A stretch of DNA of 64,000 nt from Gilvimarinus chinensis DSM 19667. Lineage in GTDB: Bacteria; Pseudomonadota; Gammaproteobacteria; Pseudomonadales; Cellvibrionaceae. Within the stretch, counting starts at the first letter, position 1. Every line of letters starts with the position of its first letter. The position numbers and the translations under genes are program-made. Shown piece after piece: positions 17,925 through 28,513 of the stretch. The notes beneath the pieces were generated by a model. It was not told the DNA's origin, ran no database searches, and saw only the letters and a list, made by a program, of their open reading frames with translations. Location: the NCBI RefSeq assembly GCF_000377745.1, contig NZ_KB898707.1:616482-680481 (forward strand). The letters are read 5' to 3'.

Positions 17925-17965
17925 AAAAAACAAACCCTGGCATTTTGTGCCGGGGTTTGTTTTTT
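17925..17965 (+). terminator. Strong terminator after the GH3 gene
   Basis: AAAAAACAAACCCTGG pairs with the later CCGGGGTTTGTTTTTT around an ATTTTGTG-type loop, with one mismatch. A-run and T-run on opposite sides mean it can also work for transcription coming from the right on the minus strand (the lyase gene at 18113). Confidence 0.9.
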
Positions 17966-18112
17966 AAAGCGTTGATGTTTTGGTTTGAGTTGCGAGTATA
18001 AAATTTTATGGCAGCGAGCTGCGATTCGTTTTGATACTGGACGTTATTTATCTGGGCTGAGTTCGGGTGAATCAGATGCGAAAGCCAAAGCCCGCGCTTT
18101 TTTGTTTTTCTT

Positions 18113-18949
18113 CTAAGGTACAGAGAAAATGCGCAAATCGTTCAGTAACAGGTAGGAGTCTTGCGCAGGCGCCCAGTCAGGTGTATTGCCACCGTGAAAT
18201 GTCGAGATGAAAATGCCGCCGATAAAGCCTGCGGGAGAATCTTGCAATCGATAGCTGACGTCGTTGCGGCTTAATACTTTGTCACCGTCAAACCAGATGT
18301 GCAGCTCACCGTTCTCTTGGCCTATGTCGTTTAAAATGACGCGTTGCTTTAGGCAGTGCCATTGGCCCGGAATAAATGATTTACCCAATTCGATATTCTG
18401 CCCCCATTTTGTCGCCCCGTAACGACCGTTAGGTGAAGGCGGTAAATAGGCGTAAACCACAGCGCGACCTTCTTCGCGCCACATATAGCGCAATGTCCAG
18501 CCATTGCGACCGTTTGGCTGATTGCCTCCCGAGCGAGTCCATGATTTATTGGCGCCCATCAAGCCTGGCAGCTTTCCGCCTTTGACGAAATCAAACCCTT
18601 CCTTGAACTGCAGGCAGTAATCCAAGGTTAATTCACGATAGGAAGGTTGTAGCAAGTCTAGATCGGCAAACACGATCGGTAACTGTATACCTCCTTCGCC
18701 CGGGCCTACAGCACCGCTAGGGTGGTGAATAAGCAGAGACTTGGAGTGGCCGGGTGCGTTTGGAGTGTGGACGATTTCGGTGGTATGAATACGCGAGTGC
18801 CATGGAGGGTTCCACTGCGCAAGCCAATTGTGGTCTTGAAAGTCAAAGGTCGCTATAGGTGCCTGCTCATTTGCCCAGCAAAACGAACTGGCGACAATTG
18901 AATTGAAAAACATGAGCAGGAAAAGTGTGCGAGAGGTTAATATCGGCAT
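18113..18949 (-). CDS. Secreted PL14-like polysaccharide lyase
   Basis: A 278-residue secreted protein with a signal peptide (hydrophobic LFLLMFFNSIVASSF, cleavage expected after A26 in CWA). The core is a jelly-roll type domain carrying KGGKLPGLMG (123-132), a motif typical of the PL14-type lyases that cleave alginate and related uronic-acid polymers, followed by RYMWREEGRAVVYAYLP, GQWHCLKQRV and a C-terminal strand pattern. Family assignment is by motif memory only; other jelly-roll lyases such as glucuronan lyases share parts of it, so alginate specificity is not certain. It sits convergent to the GH3 lipoprotein gene, which fits a polysaccharide-degrading lifestyle. It has no clear operon partner. 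Confidence 0.65.
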   Translation of the reverse strand: MPILTSRTLFLLMFFNSIVASSFCWANEQAPIATFDFQDHNWLAQWNPPWHSRIHTTEIVHTPNAPGHSKSLLIHHPSGAVGPGEGGIQLPIVFADLDLLQPSYRELTLDYCLQFKEGFDFVKGGKLPGLMGANKSWTRSGGNQPNGRNGWTLRYMWREEGRAVVYAYLPPSPNGRYGATKWGQNIELGKSFIPGQWHCLKQRVILNDIGQENGELHIWFDGDKVLSRNDVSYRLQDSPAGFIGGIFISTFHGGNTPDWAPAQDSYLLLNDLRIFSVP

Positions 18950-18994
18950 GGCGTTGGTTGAATTATCGTTATTGTCGAGTCTGTTCGCAGCGCC

Positions 18995-19627
18995 TCAGCG
19001 CCAGTTATCCCAGGCATCCATGACTTTTGCTGAGTAGCGGTAGCTGCCGTAACTGCCGTTGTAGCGCGCCAGCGCTTCGGCTAAGCGGCCATCGGCTACA
19101 TCAAGGTAGTGTTTAAGAATAATACAACCGTAGCGCAGGTTGGTGTTCAGGTCGATCAGGTTGTCGTCCGGTCGTCCGATTTCATTTTTCCAAAACGGCA
19201 TCACTTGCATAATACCCAGCGCACCCACAGGGGAAATGGCAAACCGATCAAAATGGCTTTCTATTTCTATTACCGCCAATACTAACTCGGGCTTTACGCC
19301 GGCGGCGGTGGCTTCGCGGTGTACCGCACGCAGGAGCGTGAGGCGCTCGTCTGGATTTTTAACGTATTTGGCAAGCCGCCCATCCATTAACATCAGCCAG
19401 GCTTGGGCGTCAAAGCGGTCGGTAAAGCTGCTGGCTTGTTCGATGTGGTTTATAAGAAGGTTGCGAAGCTCGGTGTCGATCGCTTCTACGGGCGCTACAA
19501 TCTGATTCGCCTGACTCCAGGCAGAGGCGGGCAGGGCACTGATAATAAGTGCCCCAATAACCCCAGCAAGTGTTTTACAGGCCCAGCTTTTCACGTAAAA
19601 GAGGTTGCAAATCGTCAACGCTGACAT
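18995..19627 (-). CDS. Lytic transglycosylase (SLT domain)
   Basis: A peptidoglycan-cleaving enzyme of about 210 residues. The soluble lytic transglycosylase fold is shown by the catalytic glutamate in ViEIESHFD, then [18 protein letters not shown] and ALARYNGS. A signal peptide ([17 protein letters not shown]) directs it to the periplasm. The start is uncertain: ATG 19627 overlaps the end of proS by about 50 bases and has GAGAA upstream; a GTG at 19594 would give a shorter, more typical signal peptide; the longer frame up to 19693 lies inside proS and is unlikely. The overlap suggests it is expressed with proS. Confidence 0.85.
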   Translation of the reverse strand: MSALTICNLFYVKSWACKTLAGVIGALIISALPASAWSQANQIVAPVEAIDTELRNLLINHIEQASSFTDRFDAQAWLMLMDGRLAKYVKNPDERLTLLRAVHREATAAGVKPELVLAVIEIESHFDRFAISPVGALGIMQVMPFWKNEIGRPDDNLIDLNTNLRYGCIILKHYLDVADGRLAEALARYNGSYGSYRYSAKVMDAWDNWR

Positions 19628-21305
19628 CCTGCTTCTCGCTATCGCGACGGCCTTTGTATTCAACCGTGCCTGCTTCCAGGCCGCGCTCACCAATCACAAC
19701 GCGATGGGGGATGCCCATCAAATCGGTATTAGCCAGTAACACACCCAGGCGAGCATTTTTTTCATCCATAAACAAAACGTCGACGCCAGCATCGCTTAAT
19801 TGCTGATACAAGGTCTCGCACAACTCGGCCACGCGCTCAGACTTGTGCATATTGATGGGTACAATGGCCACCTGGAAGGGGGCAATACTATCGGGCCAGA
19901 TAATGCCGTTTTCGTCGTAATTCTGTTCAATGGCCGATGCCACCACACGGGTTACGCCGATCCCATAGCAGCCCATAATCATCGTCTGTTCTTTGCCATT
20001 TTCATCCAAGACTTTGGCGCCCATGGCTTCGGAATACTTGTTGCCCAGCTGAAAAATATGCCCAACTTCAATGCCGCGCTTAATTTCCAAATGGCCTTTG
20101 CCGCATGGGCTAGGATCGCCTGCGACTATATTGCGGATATCGGCGGCCTCGGCTTCGGCAAGGTCGCGCACCCAGTTAACTCCGGTTAAGTGGTAGTCGT
20201 CTTTGTTGGCGCCGCAGGCAAAATCTGCCACTGCCAGGGCACTGTGGTCAGCAATGGTACGAATAGACAAGTTTACAGGTCCAATAGAGCCAGGGCTTAC
20301 TCCCAGTTCAGCGCGGATGCGTTCCTCTGGTGCAAAGGTTAAAGGCGAGGCAATACCCGCCAGTTTTTCGGCTTTGATATCGTTCAGCTCGTGGTCACCA
20401 CGCAGCACCAGCGCCACCAGTGGTGCCTCTGAACCTTCCTCGCCGGTTTCGCCTAACACCACCAGTGTTTTTAACGTTTGCGCCGGGCTTAGCGCTAAAA
20501 ACTCGGCAACCTCGTCGATACTGTGCTTGCCTGGAGTGGCCACCTCTTGCAACTCGGCACTGGGCGCCGGGCGGGCTTGCTGCGGGGGCAGGGCTTCGGC
20601 TTTTTCAATGTTGGCCGCGTAATCTGAGCCATCGCTGAAGGCGATAGCGTCTTCACCGCTTTCAGCCAAGACGTGGAACTCGTGAGAAAATGCGCCGCCG
20701 ATGGAGCCTGTGTCCGCCAGTACCGGGCGATAAGCGAGACCAATGCGATCAAAAATGTTGCAGTAGGTTTGATGCATGACATCGTAGGTCTGTTGCAGGC
20801 ATTCCTGTGAGCTGTGGAAAGAGTAAGCGTCCTTCATGATGAATTCGCGCGAACGCATCACGCCAAAACGGGGGCGAATTTCATCGCGGAACTTGGTTTG
20901 AATCTGGTAAAAGTTCGCCGGCAGTTGCTTGTAACTGGATAGCTCATTACGGGCCAAATCAGTAATTACTTCTTCGTGGGTTGGGCCAAGGCAAAAGTCA
21001 CGCTGATGGCGATCATTAATACGCAAGAGTTCCGGGCCATACTGCTCCCAACGACCAGAGTCTTGCCACAGCTCGGCGGGCTGGACTACTGGCATAAGTA
21101 CTTCTTGAGCGCCTGAGCTGTCCATTTCTTCCCGGACGATGCGCTCGACTTTGCGCAGTACGCGCAGGCCTAGTGGCAGCCAGGTGTAAAGGCCTGAGGC
21201 GAGTTTGCGGATCATGCCGGCACGCAGCATCAGCTGATGGCTGATAACCTCTGCATCGGCGGGAGTTTCTTTTAAAGTGGCGGTCAAAAAACGGCTGGAG
21301 CGCAT
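19575..21305 (-). CDS. proS: Prolyl-tRNA synthetase
   Basis: A 576-residue class II aminoacyl-tRNA synthetase that charges tRNA-Pro. The bacterial form is clear: N-terminal [19 protein letters not shown], motif 1 region [19 protein letters not shown], motif 2 [17 protein letters not shown], an inserted YbaK-like editing domain between motifs 2 and 3 (about 230-380), then [10 protein letters not shown] and the anticodon-binding domain. I start at ATG 21305, matching the conserved N-terminus; nine more codons upstream are open but not conserved. The downstream transglycosylase gene overlaps its end. Confidence 0.97.
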   Translation of the reverse strand: MRSSRFLTATLKETPADAEVISHQLMLRAGMIRKLASGLYTWLPLGLRVLRKVERIVREEMDSSGAQEVLMPVVQPAELWQDSGRWEQYGPELLRINDRHQRDFCLGPTHEEVITDLARNELSSYKQLPANFYQIQTKFRDEIRPRFGVMRSREFIMKDAYSFHSSQECLQQTYDVMHQTYCNIFDRIGLAYRPVLADTGSIGGAFSHEFHVLAESGEDAIAFSDGSDYAANIEKAEALPPQQARPAPSAELQEVATPGKHSIDEVAEFLALSPAQTLKTLVVLGETGEEGSEAPLVALVLRGDHELNDIKAEKLAGIASPLTFAPEERIRAELGVSPGSIGPVNLSIRTIADHSALAVADFACGANKDDYHLTGVNWVRDLAEAEAADIRNIVAGDPSPCGKGHLEIKRGIEVGHIFQLGNKYSEAMGAKVLDENGKEQTMIMGCYGIGVTRVVASAIEQNYDENGIIWPDSIAPFQVAIVPINMHKSERVAELCETLYQQLSDAGVDVLFMDEKNARLGVLLANTDLMGIPHRVVIGERGLEAGTVEYKGRRDSEKQDVSVDDLQPLLREKLGL

Positions 21306-21451
21306 AGTCGGATTCTTACTTACTATAATCAATAGGTAGTGTATTCTGGAGTCTAAAGTCGCTCGGTGCGGGGCTTTAAACCAGTTGCCGGTATTCTACG
21401 CAGCTTCACCGCCCGGGTACAGATCTCAACGACCGTTTACGGGAGCCGATT

Positions 21452-21928
21452 ATGTTTTCACTGGATCAGAGATTGCGTGACGATACCTTCGTGGTGGGGC
21501 GTTTTAGCCTGTCACTGTTACTGTTGTCGCGCGATGCCAATTACCCCTGGTGTATTTTGGTGCCCGAGAGGGAGAACACGTACGAGTTGTATCACCTGTC
21601 CGACGAGGACCAGCAGCAGTTGATTCGCGAGTCCAGTCGCCTGGCCGAGGTCATGGACAGTATCTTTGACGCTGACAAGATGAATATTGCCACTTTAGGT
21701 AATCAGGTGGCGCAACTGCATCTCCATCATATTGCGCGCTATAAAGATGACTTAGCCTGGCCGGGCCCGGTGTGGGGTAAGCAGGCAGCAAAAGAGTATG
21801 AGCCTGAAGTATTGCGCTCGCGGGTTGAAAAGCTGGCCAATGCGCTGGCCGGAGAGGGTTTTACCGTATTGACGGAAGGAGCGGATATTCGCTCGGTATC
21901 GGCGCCAGCCCCAAAAATTGACTGCTAA
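21452..21928 (+). CDS. HIT family protein (histidine triad hydrolase)
   Basis: A 158-residue histidine-triad protein. The HIT fold is recognised by PWCILVPERE near residue 30 and by the active-site segment QLHLHHIARYKDD (about 88-100), whose histidines form the nucleotide-binding triad. Members hydrolyse or transfer nucleoside monophosphates; the physiological substrate of this subgroup is not known. GGGAG six bases before the ATG supports the start. It is transcribed divergently from proS and converges on the HU gene with a shared bidirectional terminator. Confidence 0.88.
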   Translation: MFSLDQRLRDDTFVVGRFSLSLLLLSRDANYPWCILVPERENTYELYHLSDEDQQQLIRESSRLAEVMDSIFDADKMNIATLGNQVAQLHLHHIARYKDDLAWPGPVWGKQAAKEYEPEVLRSRVEKLANALAGEGFTVLTEGADIRSVSAPAPKIDC

Positions 21929-21943
21929 TTTCTCTCTGAAAAC

Positions 21944-21972
21944 AAAAAAGCCCCGCTGTGCGGGGCTTTTTT
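21944..21972. terminator. Bidirectional terminator between HIT and HU genes
   Basis: AAAAAAGCCCCGC and GCGGGGCTTTTTT form a perfect stem around a short loop, with A-run and T-run suited to both directions. It lies between two convergent genes. Confidence 0.93.
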
Positions 21973-21985
21973 ATGTCGCTCTGTT

Positions 21986-22396
21986 TTACAGCGCCATTTC
22001 TTTTAACTTCTTCAGCGGACGCAGCTTAACCGTAGTGGTTGCTGGTTTGGCTTTGAACATGGTTTCTTCGCCGGTGAAAGGGTTGATGCCTTTACGGGCT
22101 TTGGTGGCCGGTTTTTTCACGGTTTGAATTTTCAGCAGGCCGGGCAATACAAACTCGCCACAGGCGCGCTTTTTGATATGGCCTTCAATCACATCAGACA
22201 GCTCGTCCAGTACCGCTTGAACTTGTTTTTTGCTCAGCTCGGTGTTTTCGGCGATTTGATTCAAAATTTGCGTTTTGTTGTAACGCTCACGAATCGCGGT
22301 GATTTTTTTGGCCGGTGCAGCAGCTTTAGGAGCGGCTTTCTTGGGGGCAGCTTTTTTAGCAGGCGCTTTCTTTGCGGTAGCTTTTCTGGCAGCCAT
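21986..22396 (-). CDS. HU-family DNA-binding protein with histone H1-like tail
   Basis: A 136-residue nucleoid protein. Residues 1-32 are almost only Ala, Lys and Pro in AxKK/APAKK repeats, like histone H1 tails; from about residue 40 an HU/IHF domain follows (NKTQILNQIAENTELSKKQVQAVLDEL, then GLLKIQTVKKPATKARKGINPFTGEE as the beta-arm). The usual arm motif RxGRNPxTG is replaced by ARKGINPFTG. HU alone is about 90 residues, so the tail is an addition expected to raise non-specific DNA binding. AAGGAAAG precedes the ATG, and a promoter is proposed at 22507-22535. It is probably abundant. Confidence 0.92.
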   Translation of the reverse strand: MAARKATAKKAPAKKAAPKKAAPKAAAPAKKITAIRERYNKTQILNQIAENTELSKKQVQAVLDELSDVIEGHIKKRACGEFVLPGLLKIQTVKKPATKARKGINPFTGEETMFKAKPATTTVKLRPLKKLKEMAL

Positions 22397-22506
22397 AGTT
22401 CTTTCCTTTTAATGTGTGAATGGTGTAAACAGGCTTTAGTACCTATTCGCTCGGTATTAAGCCGGCAAACTTGCTTGCAAGATTGCGCCGGTGGCGAATA
22501 AGCCTA

Positions 22507-22535
22507 TATATAAAGGATATAAACGCACGCAGCAA
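22507..22535 (-). promoter_or_regulatory. Candidate sigma-70 promoter for the HU-like gene
   Basis: Read on the minus strand, TTGCTG (22530-22535) is followed at 17 bases by TATATA (22507-22512). The predicted leader to the ATG is about 105 bases. Spacing is ideal; the -35 box matches the consensus at three positions only. Confidence 0.4.
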
Positions 22536-22629
22536 GAAAAAAGTGCGTCAAACCGCACTATGAAGCCAATTTTTACACTCGCAAGGCACTAAGTACGAGA
22601 AATAGTGCAATCTGTTGTTGCGCCGCACT

Positions 22630-23133
22630 TTATATGTGCAGTATACGAAGGCTCGGCTCGCTATCGCCGTGCTCCCAAATTCGATTGAATTCTTCGCTTA
22701 ATTTTCTGACTTCAGCAAAGGCTCTGTGGTTAACAAAGCCATGGTGATAGGCGTCGTCGTTCTTAAACAGCAAAAGGCCAGTGTCGGCCATCACAAAGCC
22801 CATTTGATTGTTGTCGGGCTGCAAGGTGAGTTTACGTAACTGGACTTTACTGGGCAGACGTTGATGGAGTTTGGCGAGCTTGTGACCGCGTTCCGCTAAC
22901 GCTTGGCTGTCACGTACAAGAATGCGCACTTGCATGTCGCGTGATTGTCTGCAAAACCCGCTGATCAGCGCAACGGTATCATCACGGTCGTAGACGAGGG
23001 GATCCAGCTGGTGACTGAGAATAGTCAACGAGCGCCGCGCGTGTTGAATGAGCGTATGGGTGCTGGCAATAAAATCTTCAAGAGATTCCAGTGGTTGCGG
23101 TGGGTGTTGGTTCTGAGTGTCTGTTGGGCTCAT
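22630..23133 (-). CDS. DUF7931-like protein of unknown function
   Basis: A 167-residue protein, probably of the DUF7931 type, which resembles half of a phospholipase-D-like fold. It has TLIQHARRSLTILSHQLDPLVYD near the N-terminus, QVRILVRDSQALAERGHKLAKLHQRLPSKVQLR in the middle and NDDAYHHGFVNHRAF near the end. No complete HxKxxxxD pair is visible, so PLD catalysis is not supported. Start is ATG 23133 with GAGGAG five to six bases upstream; it overlaps the GNAT stop as ATGA, meaning translational coupling. The acetyltransferase-DUF7931 pairing suggests a shared but unknown task. Confidence 0.6.
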   Translation of the reverse strand: MSPTDTQNQHPPQPLESLEDFIASTHTLIQHARRSLTILSHQLDPLVYDRDDTVALISGFCRQSRDMQVRILVRDSQALAERGHKLAKLHQRLPSKVQLRKLTLQPDNNQMGFVMADTGLLLFKNDDAYHHGFVNHRAFAEVRKLSEEFNRIWEHGDSEPSLRILHI

Positions 23134-23633
23134 ACGCACTCCTCAACTGGTTTTGTGCGATTGTAAAGCATGCTTTGGTGTGGAATTCCGGCATCCAAAA
23201 AAATCTCGCCCTGTATTTCAAAGTCAAATTGTCGATAAAACTCAATCGCGTTGGTTTGAGCGTGTAAAAACAGGGGTAAAGAGGGCTTTGCCCAGGAAAT
23301 AATGTGCTTGAGTAATGCGCTCCCCAGGCCTTGGCTGCGATAATCTTTGCGTATTGCCACGCGACCAATATGAAGTGCTTGTTGTTCACGCCATACATCG
23401 TGAATGACGCGGGCACAGCCTACAAGGTTTTGCGTTAAACGCTCGCCAGGGGCGGGGCTGTAGTCTGCGAACACTCCAAAGTGCCACGCTTGGTCGTCGC
23501 GCCCATCCCACTCGTCGGCAACGGGCACCTTTTGTTCCACAATAAAGACTTCGGTGCGCAGTTCACTTAACTCGCGGTTATGGGTCGACCAGTTAAGGTT
23601 GCAGCAACGAATGTTACGGCTATTAATCTTCAT
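23130..23633 (-). CDS. GNAT family N-acetyltransferase
   Basis: A 167-residue acetyl-CoA-dependent acetyltransferase of the ElaA-like group. It shows LRTEVFIVEQKVP at the start, the acetyl-CoA-binding loop RSQGLGSALL (about 115-124) and LHAQTNAIEFYRQFDFEIQGE, followed by DAGIPHQSM, typical of this group. The substrate is unknown. Its start overlaps the end of roxA by 11 bases and its end overlaps the next gene by four, so roxA, this gene and the DUF7931-like gene form a tightly coupled set. Confidence 0.88.
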   Translation of the reverse strand: MKINSRNIRCCNLNWSTHNRELSELRTEVFIVEQKVPVADEWDGRDDQAWHFGVFADYSPAPGERLTQNLVGCARVIHDVWREQQALHIGRVAIRKDYRSQGLGSALLKHIISWAKPSLPLFLHAQTNAIEFYRQFDFEIQGEIFLDAGIPHQSMLYNRTKPVEECV

Positions 23634-24792
23634 CCAATTCTAGCCACCCTTGATCCAGCAGGTGGCAAAGCAATTCACGTTGATTGTTGTCCCCGGCTGC
23701 ATCTAAGGCCGTCAGTTGAAAGCTTGTCTGGTTGCAAAGCGTTTCGGCCAGCGTTGGCGGGCAGGTGAATTCTTCACCGTTAACAAACAAATAGCAGCTT
23801 TGTGAATTCTGGTGATAGCTGAATCGTGCGTCTTGAGCTTGATAAACCACCGGGTCTTGCGCCAGCAGCTCTACTAAGTCGTTATTACTGAGAGGGGATG
23901 CATCGCCTGTGTGTTCTATGTGCTGTTGCTCTGGGTATTTGGGCTGGCTCATATAGCGGCCGAACCAACGAGCCAGGCTTTCATCGGTCAGTTGCTCGTT
24001 AATGATGTCCCGTAAATGCTGCACCGTGGCTGTTGAAATTTCGCCGGGTTTGAAAAAGTTTTCGCTCTGGCTATCACGGTAGCGTTGGTCGTTGGTTAAA
24101 GTGCTTGCCACTTCTTGGCTAAAGTCACACAAAATGTCGGCGACGCTGGGTGCGCGAAAACCAATCGAGTAGGTGATGCACTCATTATCCTGCGCTGTGC
24201 CCCAGTGGGCGACTCCGGGTGGAATATAGAGAATGTCACCCGGTTTACAAATGAAGGTTTGCTGTGGCTCAAAATTTTTGAGGATTTTTAACGGCGTTCC
24301 GTCCAGGGTGTCGCTAAAGCTATCGCAGGCTTGCCCGATTTTCCATTCACGTGTGCCTGCGCCTTGCAATAAAAACACATCATAGTAATCGAAGTGGGGG
24401 CCAACGCTTCCCCCCGTGGGAGCATAACTCACCATGACGTCATCCAGTCGCCAACTGGGAAGAAATCGAAACTGTTGTAGCAGTGCGTGAACCTCGGGAA
24501 CCAGCTGGTCGACAGCCTGCACCAGCAATGTCCAATCTGATTCTGGCAGAGAATGAAAACGCTCTTCGTCAAATGGTCCGTTCTCAAGCTGCCAGGGCGC
24601 CGCAGCCGTATGAGTGATCAGACGCGATTCAATGTCTTCCTCTAGCGCTAAACCGGCAAGCTCTTCGGCGGTGAGCGGAGAGGTGAAGTCAGGAAGGACT
24701 TGTGGTAAATAAACGGCCCGCTGTTGCCAGTAGCTGCGTAAAAATTCTGCGACCGTCAGCGGCCCTAATTGATTCAGAGGTGATGTATACAT
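23623..24792 (-). CDS. roxA: Ribosomal oxygenase RoxA (YcfD type, JmjC)
   Basis: A 389-residue 2-oxoglutarate/Fe(II) oxygenase that in E. coli hydroxylates an arginine of ribosomal protein L16. The JmjC core shows GPHFDYYDVFLLQGAGTREWKIG with the HxD pair, then PPGVAHWGTAQD with the distal histidine. The N-terminal FLRSYWQQRAVYLPQ and the C-terminal winged-helix part (about 300-389) fit the family; E. coli YcfD has 373 residues. I place the start at ATG 24792, after the purB terminator; the longer open frame would run into purB. No good ribosome site is visible. It is distant from the cupin proteins of region 1. Confidence 0.9.
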   Translation of the reverse strand: MYTSPLNQLGPLTVAEFLRSYWQQRAVYLPQVLPDFTSPLTAEELAGLALEEDIESRLITHTAAAPWQLENGPFDEERFHSLPESDWTLLVQAVDQLVPEVHALLQQFRFLPSWRLDDVMVSYAPTGGSVGPHFDYYDVFLLQGAGTREWKIGQACDSFSDTLDGTPLKILKNFEPQQTFICKPGDILYIPPGVAHWGTAQDNECITYSIGFRAPSVADILCDFSQEVASTLTNDQRYRDSQSENFFKPGEISTATVQHLRDIINEQLTDESLARWFGRYMSQPKYPEQQHIEHTGDASPLSNNDLVELLAQDPVVYQAQDARFSYHQNSQSCYLFVNGEEFTCPPTLAETLCNQTSFQLTALDAAGDNNQRELLCHLLDQGWLELDED

Positions 24793-24796
24793 AAGC

Positions 24797-24823
24797 AAAA
24801 GAAAGGGGAGCCAGGCTCCCCTT
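24797..24823 (-). terminator. Terminator of purB
   Basis: On the minus strand AAGGGGAG pairs with CTCCCCTT around a five-base loop, followed by TTCTTTT. It lies directly after the purB stop and before roxA, so roxA likely has its own promoter or depends on read-through. Confidence 0.8.
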
Positions 24824-24826
24824 GAG

Positions 24827-26242
<1,416 letters not shown>

Positions 26243-26281
26243 CTATGATACCCCAAAAAAGGTCAGTTTTCAGGCGGATTC

Positions 26282-26917
26282 TCAGGGGCGAATTTGCCGC
26301 AGTAACGCTTCGGTTTCGCCGAGGAGTTTTTTGCGCTGCATAATAATTTGCAGGCGCGAGCCGCCCAGCTGGCGCCATAATGTGGCAGAGCGAATAGCCG
26401 CTAACAGCAAAGCGCGAACCTGACTGGCGACGCGCTGCTGTTGCAGGAAGTTCGGGTCGCCGGCCACTTGAATACGAAAGCGAAATTGGCTGAGCGTGGC
26501 GCTGTAAATGTCAGCGATGTTGGCAATCACGTTGTCGTGGGTCGTGTCGAAATGCTCGGCCTGCGCAGAGGCCTGCTCGAGGCGGCTGGCAATCACACCA
26601 AGCATATCGCGCCGTTTACTTAATCGCCGCTGCAGGTGCAGTACCCCAGCGCTGTAGCGCACGGTGTTGTTTTGCAGTTGGCGGCTGGATGTCAGCAGGT
26701 CGCGCAAGGCTTCGAGTCCTAAGCGCATATCGTCCACCGAACCGCCGTAAACACTGAGCGTATCGACCGGGTTGAGTTGAAACAGGCTGTTGATGCTGCA
26801 GCGGTAAGCGTCCGAAGGGGTAAAACCTGTTCGCGCCAGCTGATCCACCAGCGTGGTGGCTTGCATAATGCCCGCTGCGGCGAGGGTGATATCTCGCCAG
26901 TTTTTCGTGCGTGTCAA
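26282..26917 (-). CDS. hflD: HflD homologue (high frequency lysogenisation protein)
   Basis: A 211-residue alpha-helical peripheral membrane protein. In E. coli HflD binds phage lambda CII; its ordinary cellular role is unclear. The family is recognised by LAAAGIMQATTLVDQLARTG, the segment SINSLFQLNPVDTLSVYGG and the C-terminal RALLLAAIRSATLWRQLGGSR. The start codon is TTG at 26917, with AGGA about nine bases upstream and no in-frame ATG nearby. It begins 18 bases after the mnmA stop, so the two are co-transcribed. Confidence 0.93.
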   Translation of the reverse strand: MTRTKNWRDITLAAAGIMQATTLVDQLARTGFTPSDAYRCSINSLFQLNPVDTLSVYGGSVDDMRLGLEALRDLLTSSRQLQNNTVRYSAGVLHLQRRLSKRRDMLGVIASRLEQASAQAEHFDTTHDNVIANIADIYSATLSQFRFRIQVAGDPNFLQQQRVASQVRALLLAAIRSATLWRQLGGSRLQIIMQRKKLLGETEALLRQIRP

Positions 26918-26935
26918 ATCAATATTTCCTGCGTG

Positions 26936-28030
26936 TTAGCGATTATCGCTGAATTCAATCACTGCGCCGCCCATGCAAATATCGCCTTGATAAAAAACCA
27001 CCGATTGTCCAGGGGTTACGGCACGTTGCGGCTCTTTAAACCAGACCTTGAGCTTGTCACCGTTAATTTCAACCCGGCACGCTTGATCGGGTTGACGGTA
27101 ACGGGTTTTCGCCGTCACGTTTAAGATGCTGGTGGTGGGCGCTGGATTTATCCAGTGGGCGTCTGTGGCCTGCAGATAATTAGTGTACAGCAAAGGGTTT
27201 TCTGTGCCCTGGGCGGCCAGCAGTACATTGCGTTGTAAATCTTTACCCACGACAAACCAGGGCTCGTCGCTGGCATCTTTTACTCCGCCGATGCCAAGGC
27301 CTTGGCGCTGGCCTATAGTGTGGTACATCAAGCCGCTGTGCTGACCAATGACTCGACCGGTTTGATCTTCGATGTCACCTGGTTGAGCGGGTAAGTACTG
27401 TTGTAGAAAATCTTTAAAACGGCGCTCGCCGATAAAACAAATACCGGTACTGTCTTTTTTGTTGTGGGTGATTAATCCGTGCTCCTCGGCAATGGCGCGA
27501 ACCTCGGGCTTTTCGAGCTCGCCGACGGGAAACAGCGTTTTGTTAAATTCCGCTTCTGACACCGCGTGTAAAAAATAGCTTTGGTCCTTGTTGTTGTCCA
27601 ACCCGCGCAACAGATACGTGTGATTTTCGCGATCCTGACGGCGGACATAGTGACCGGTGGCAATTAAGTCGGCACCAAGCATTTCGGCGTACTCTAAAAA
27701 TACCTTAAACTTGATTTCCCGGTTGCAGAGAATGTCCGGGTTAGGGGTGCGCCCCGCTTTGTATTCGGCCAGAAAGTGCTCGAATACATTATCCCAATAC
27801 TCCGCCGCAAAATTAGCGGTATGCAGTTTAATGCCCAGTTTGTCGCACACTTTCTGGGCGTCGGCCAGGTCCTCTTTGGCTGTGCAGTATTCGGTGCCGT
27901 CGTCTTCTTCCCAGTTTTTCATAAACAGGCCTTCCACGTTGTAGCCTTGCTGCATAAGCAAAAGCGCGGAAACAGACGAGTCGACGCCGCCGGACATGCC
28001 GACGATAACGGTTTGGTTTTTTTCGGTCAT
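26936..28030 (-). CDS. mnmA: tRNA-specific 2-thiouridylase MnmA
   Basis: A 364-residue enzyme that thiolates U34 of tRNAs for Lys, Glu and Gln. The PP-loop SGGVDSSV (13-20) binds ATP; the two catalytic cysteines are C102 (NPDILCN) and C198 ([12 protein letters not shown]). The central and C-terminal beta-barrel domains are complete ([13 protein letters not shown], then [14 protein letters not shown] near the end). The ribosome site before the ATG is weak. It heads the mnmA-hflD-purB group; nudJ and rluE lie just upstream on the same strand with a short gap. Confidence 0.98.
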   Translation of the reverse strand: MTEKNQTVIVGMSGGVDSSVSALLLMQQGYNVEGLFMKNWEEDDGTEYCTAKEDLADAQKVCDKLGIKLHTANFAAEYWDNVFEHFLAEYKAGRTPNPDILCNREIKFKVFLEYAEMLGADLIATGHYVRRQDRENHTYLLRGLDNNKDQSYFLHAVSEAEFNKTLFPVGELEKPEVRAIAEEHGLITHNKKDSTGICFIGERRFKDFLQQYLPAQPGDIEDQTGRVIGQHSGLMYHTIGQRQGLGIGGVKDASDEPWFVVGKDLQRNVLLAAQGTENPLLYTNYLQATDAHWINPAPTTSILNVTAKTRYRQPDQACRVEINGDKLKVWFKEPQRAVTPGQSVVFYQGDICMGGAVIEFSDNR

Positions 28031-28066
28031 AGGAATACTGTGGTGGATGAGTGCCGGGCCGGCATT

Positions 28067-28513
28067 TTACCTGTGCTGGCCGACGACCTCCAGTGGGTAG
28101 CGTCGTCCGGCCAGGTATTGATCGACGATATTGAGGACCATGGGGCTGCGCAGTTCGGATTGGCGATTGGCTATTTCGTCGCGGGTGAGCCAAATGGGGC
28201 CTATTATGCCCTCATCGAGCACCGCATCAGGGTCCTGTTTAAGGGCGGTGGCAATAAATGTCGTTCGCGCGTAGGTCACACCATTGGCGGGCGCTGTGTA
28301 TAAATCAATGCCGGCCACGCCGCTTAGGGTTATATGCCAACCGGTTTCTTCGAGTGTTTCGCGAATGGCGGCCTCTTGCAGCGTTTCATTCGCCTCTAGG
28401 TGTCCGGCGGGTTGGTTAATTTTTTCTTCGCCATCTATTCGTTCGCGCACCAGCAAAAACTGGCCATCGCGTTCGATAATGCAGGCTACGGTGACATGCG
28501 GGGTAAAAGTCAT
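28067..28513 (-). CDS. nudJ: Nudix hydrolase, NudJ type
   Basis: A 148-residue Nudix enzyme; E. coli NudJ hydrolyses thiamine and nucleoside pyro/triphosphates. The Nudix box is [23 protein letters not shown] with the REtxEE core (about residues 37-59). The N-terminal [19 protein letters not shown] and [11 protein letters not shown] fit the NudJ group. The start overlaps the rluE stop as ATGA, indicating translational coupling, and the rluE-nudJ-mnmA order is also that of E. coli. Confidence 0.92.
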   Translation of the reverse strand: MTFTPHVTVACIIERDGQFLLVRERIDGEEKINQPAGHLEANETLQEAAIRETLEETGWHITLSGVAGIDLYTAPANGVTYARTTFIATALKQDPDAVLDEGIIGPIWLTRDEIANRQSELRSPMVLNIVDQYLAGRRYPLEVVGQHR

